Assembly: GCA_049647485.1 (NCBI GenBank)
Contig: JBARXT010000129.1
Span: 1-6,885 of the forward strand
Reading direction: 5' to 3'
DNA from: 62-47 sp049647485
GTDB lineage: Bacteria; Pseudomonadota; Alphaproteobacteria; Rhizobiales; Xanthobacteraceae
DNA length: 6,885 bases
Every line of letters starts with the position of its first letter. Within the stretch, counting starts at the first letter, position 1. Below are positions 5,502 through 6,885 of the stretch, one piece after another. The translations under genes were made by a program, and so were the position numbers. Under the pieces are notes generated by a model, which had not been told where the DNA came from, made no database searches, and was given only the letters and a program-made list of their open reading frames with translations.

Positions 5502-5527
5502 AACGTAAGACCCCGGCTTTTCGTTCC
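5502..5527 (-). promoter_or_regulatory. EcfG-type (general stress response) promoter of the small-protein gene
   Basis: On the minus strand GGAAC (5523-5527) and CGTT (5502-5505) are separated by exactly 17 bases, an exact match to the GGAAC-N16/17-CGTT promoter recognised by the alphaproteobacterial stress sigma factor EcfG. It lies about 95 bases before the ATG of the 66-residue protein and points at it, giving a leader of about 85 bases. The leader carries the AGGAGG ribosome site. EcfG activity is controlled by the PhyR-NepR partner switch, neither component of which is in this window. Confidence 0.7.
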
Positions 5528-5747
5528 GAAGGGGGTATCACAAGGCGGTGATAACTGTTGAACGCCCGCGATCCACAAATCGGAAAACTGCCGTAGCCTT
5601 TAATTACATGATAAATATCAAACGGTTGATTGGGATTCCGGAGTAGCCCGGATTTGCGGTGGTATAGCCATGCCCCGTCAACCATGCGGTAAAACGGTTG
5701 CCTGTTGTCAAAAAGTCGCAGGCGGGCTTGTCGGATCGACCGTCGAT
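5528..5747. other. Gene-free stretch between the small-gene promoter and flhA
   Basis: No gene is supported here. The stretch includes an AT-rich patch at about 5598-5632, with TTAA-N7-ATAA at 5600-5614 as a weak, probably chance, CtrA-like match. It also holds a small inverted repeat TCCGG/CCGGA (5637-5641, 5648-5652) and the palindrome GATCGAC-C-GTCGATC (5734-5748), which runs into the flhA stop codon. A TTTTT run on the minus strand (5710-5714) lies 35 bases after the flhA stop, but the stem before it is only about four base pairs. I therefore cannot name a convincing flhA terminator. Confidence 0.4.
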
Positions 5748-6885
5748 CTAGATGCTGCCGACGGTTTTCAGGCGGGCGCGTGGATGAATCTCGGCCTGCG
5801 ACAGCACGCTGGTCTGCGCGCGGAAGCGTTCCACCAGCGAGCGTACGAAGGGACGGATCGCGGAGGACGTGACCAGCACCGGGGCCTCGCCCTCGCGCGC
5901 CGCCTGTTCGAAACGGTCGCGCACCGCGGTCATGAACTCCGAGAGTTTTGACGGCGCCATCGCAAGGCTGCGCTCTTCGCCCTGGCCGATGATGGATTCC
6001 GCGAACGCCTGCTCCCACTTCGCCGACAGTGCGATCAGCGGCAGGTAACCGTTCGGTGAGGTATTCTGCGCGCAGATCTGTCGCGCCAGTCGTGCCCGTA
6101 CGTGTTCGGTCAGCGTTGCCGGGTTGCGCGAGAATGCCAGCGCGTCGGCGATGCCTTCGAGGATGGTGGAGAGGTCGCGGATCGAGATGCGTTCGGCGAG
6201 CAGCAGTTGCAGAACGCGCTGGATGCCGGAGACGTTGATCTGGCTCGGCACGATGTCCTTGACCAGTTCGCCTTGCTCCTTGGGCAATTCCTTCAGCAGC
6301 TTCTGCACTTCGCCGTAGGACAGCAGGTCCGACATGTTGGTCTTGAGCAGTTCGGTGAGGTGGGTCGAGAGCACCGTCGCGGCGTCGACGACGGTGTAAC
6401 CCTTCAGCGTCGCTTCTTCCTTCAGGCCGGCGTCGACCCAGGTGGCCGGCAGCCCGAAGGTGGGCTCGGTGGTGTGGATGCCCGGCACTGCGACCTGATC
6501 GCCGGCGGGGTCCATCACCATGTACTGGTTCGGCCAGACGCGGCCGGAGCCGGCGTCCACTTCCTTGATCTTGATGATGTAGCTGTTGGCCTCGAGCTGG
6601 ACGTTGTCGAGAATGCGCACCGCCGGCATTACGAAGCCCATCTCGATGGCGAGCGAACGGCGCAGCGCCTTGATCTGTTCGGTGAGGCGGTCAGTGCCGT
6701 CCGGCGCATTCACCAGCGGCAGCAACGCATAGCCGAGCTCGATCTTGAGATCGTCGATCTTGAGCGCGGTCGAAATCGGCTCGTCGGCCGCGGCCGCTGC
6801 AGCGGCGACTGCTTCCGGGGCGGCTGCCGCAGCGCTTGCTTCGGCTGCGACGGCGGCGCGCTTGCGTTTGCGCGAGGTCCAGGCC
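5748..6885 (-). CDS. flhA: FlhA, flagellar export gate protein, cytoplasmic domain (5' end outside window)
   Basis: FlhA is an inner-membrane protein that forms a nonameric ring in the flagellar export gate; its cytoplasmic domain docks FliJ and chaperone-substrate complexes. The reading frame is open to the right edge, so 378 residues are visible and the transmembrane half (roughly the first half of a ~700-residue protein) is missing. The fragment opens with the basic stretch RKRKR (5-9) and an Ala-rich linker with 18 Ala in 24 residues (about 10-33). FlhA motifs follow: IDDLKIELGYALLPLV, PNQYMVMDPAG, GLPATWV, GYTVVDAATVLSTHLTELL, RVLQLLLAERISIRDLSTILE and EHVRARLARQIC. It ends in HPRARLKTVGSI, a normal C terminus. 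The TTG at 6725 is an internal Leu codon, not the start. The gene converges on the fliIJ side and lies upstream of the small stress gene. Confidence 0.96.
   Translation of the reverse strand, partial: AWTSRKRKRAAVAAEASAAAAAPEAVAAAAAAADEPISTALKIDDLKIELGYALLPLVNAPDGTDRLTEQIKALRRSLAIEMGFVMPAVRILDNVQLEANSYIIKIKEVDAGSGRVWPNQYMVMDPAGDQVAVPGIHTTEPTFGLPATWVDAGLKEEATLKGYTVVDAATVLSTHLTELLKTNMSDLLSYGEVQKLLKELPKEQGELVKDIVPSQINVSGIQRVLQLLLAERISIRDLSTILEGIADALAFSRNPATLTEHVRARLARQICAQNTSPNGYLPLIALSAKWEQAFAESIIGQGEERSLAMAPSKLSEFMTAVRDRFEQAAREGEAPVLVTSSAIRPFVRSLVERFRAQTSVLSQAEIHPRARLKTVGSI

Noticed and set aside
5600..5614. CtrA-box-like TTAA-N7-ATAA
   Set aside because: It has one mismatch, lies in an AT-rich patch downstream of flhA and about 190 bases from the small gene, and is beyond the EcfG promoter; likely chance.
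5470..5685. 71-codon minus-strand frame (MVDGAWLYHRKSG...) between flhA and the small gene
   Set aside because: It is the tail of a frame overlapping flhA. There is no Shine-Dalgarno site before the Met, and it overlaps the EcfG promoter; not enough support.

Overview
The window comes from an alphaproteobacterium, most likely of the Bradyrhizobium/Rhodopseudomonas/Nitrobacter group (Nitrobacteraceae). The evidence is the GC-rich coding sequence, a CtrA orthologue lying between chemotaxis and flagellar genes, the FliI, FliJ and FlhA sequence types, and intergenic palindromes of the kind common in that family. The assignment is by recognition only; no search was possible. It looks like ordinary chromosomal motility and cell-cycle territory, with no mobile element, phage gene or CRISPR array. 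I found no previously undescribed gene system; the new-looking material is in the spaces between genes.

Layout. 1-1451 (+): end of cheB (cut by the left edge) overlapping cheR by 4 bases, the methylesterase and methyltransferase pair of chemotaxis adaptation. 1452-1768: gene-free, with a palindromic repeat and the ctrA terminator. 1769-2470 (-): ctrA, the master cell-cycle and flagellar response regulator. 2471-2838: divergent control region between ctrA and fliI, with five GANTC (CcrM) sites, a CtrA half-site on the ctrA side and a near-consensus CtrA box on the fliI side. 2839-4689 (+): fliI and fliJ, the export ATPase and its coiled-coil stalk, closed by a strong terminator at 4721-4748.

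4690-5208: gene-free apart from that terminator, a 122-base inverted-repeat element (4867-4988), and a minus-strand terminator with an adjacent hairpin, both carrying runs of six C in their loops. 5209-5409 (-): a 66-residue single-membrane-segment protein of unknown function, preceded by a very good match to the EcfG (general stress response) promoter. 5410-5747: its leader and a gene-free stretch. 5748-6885 (-): C-terminal half of flhA, the export gate, cut by the right edge.

How the genes fit together: CtrA in alphaproteobacteria switches on early flagellar genes, and here it lies divergent from fliI. FliI, FliJ and FlhA act on the same export machine (FliJ links the ATPase ring to the FlhA cytoplasmic ring). 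CheB and CheR tune the receptors that steer the finished flagellum. The small stress-promoter gene between fliJ and flhA, convergent with fliIJ and downstream of flhA, appears to be a separate transcription unit.
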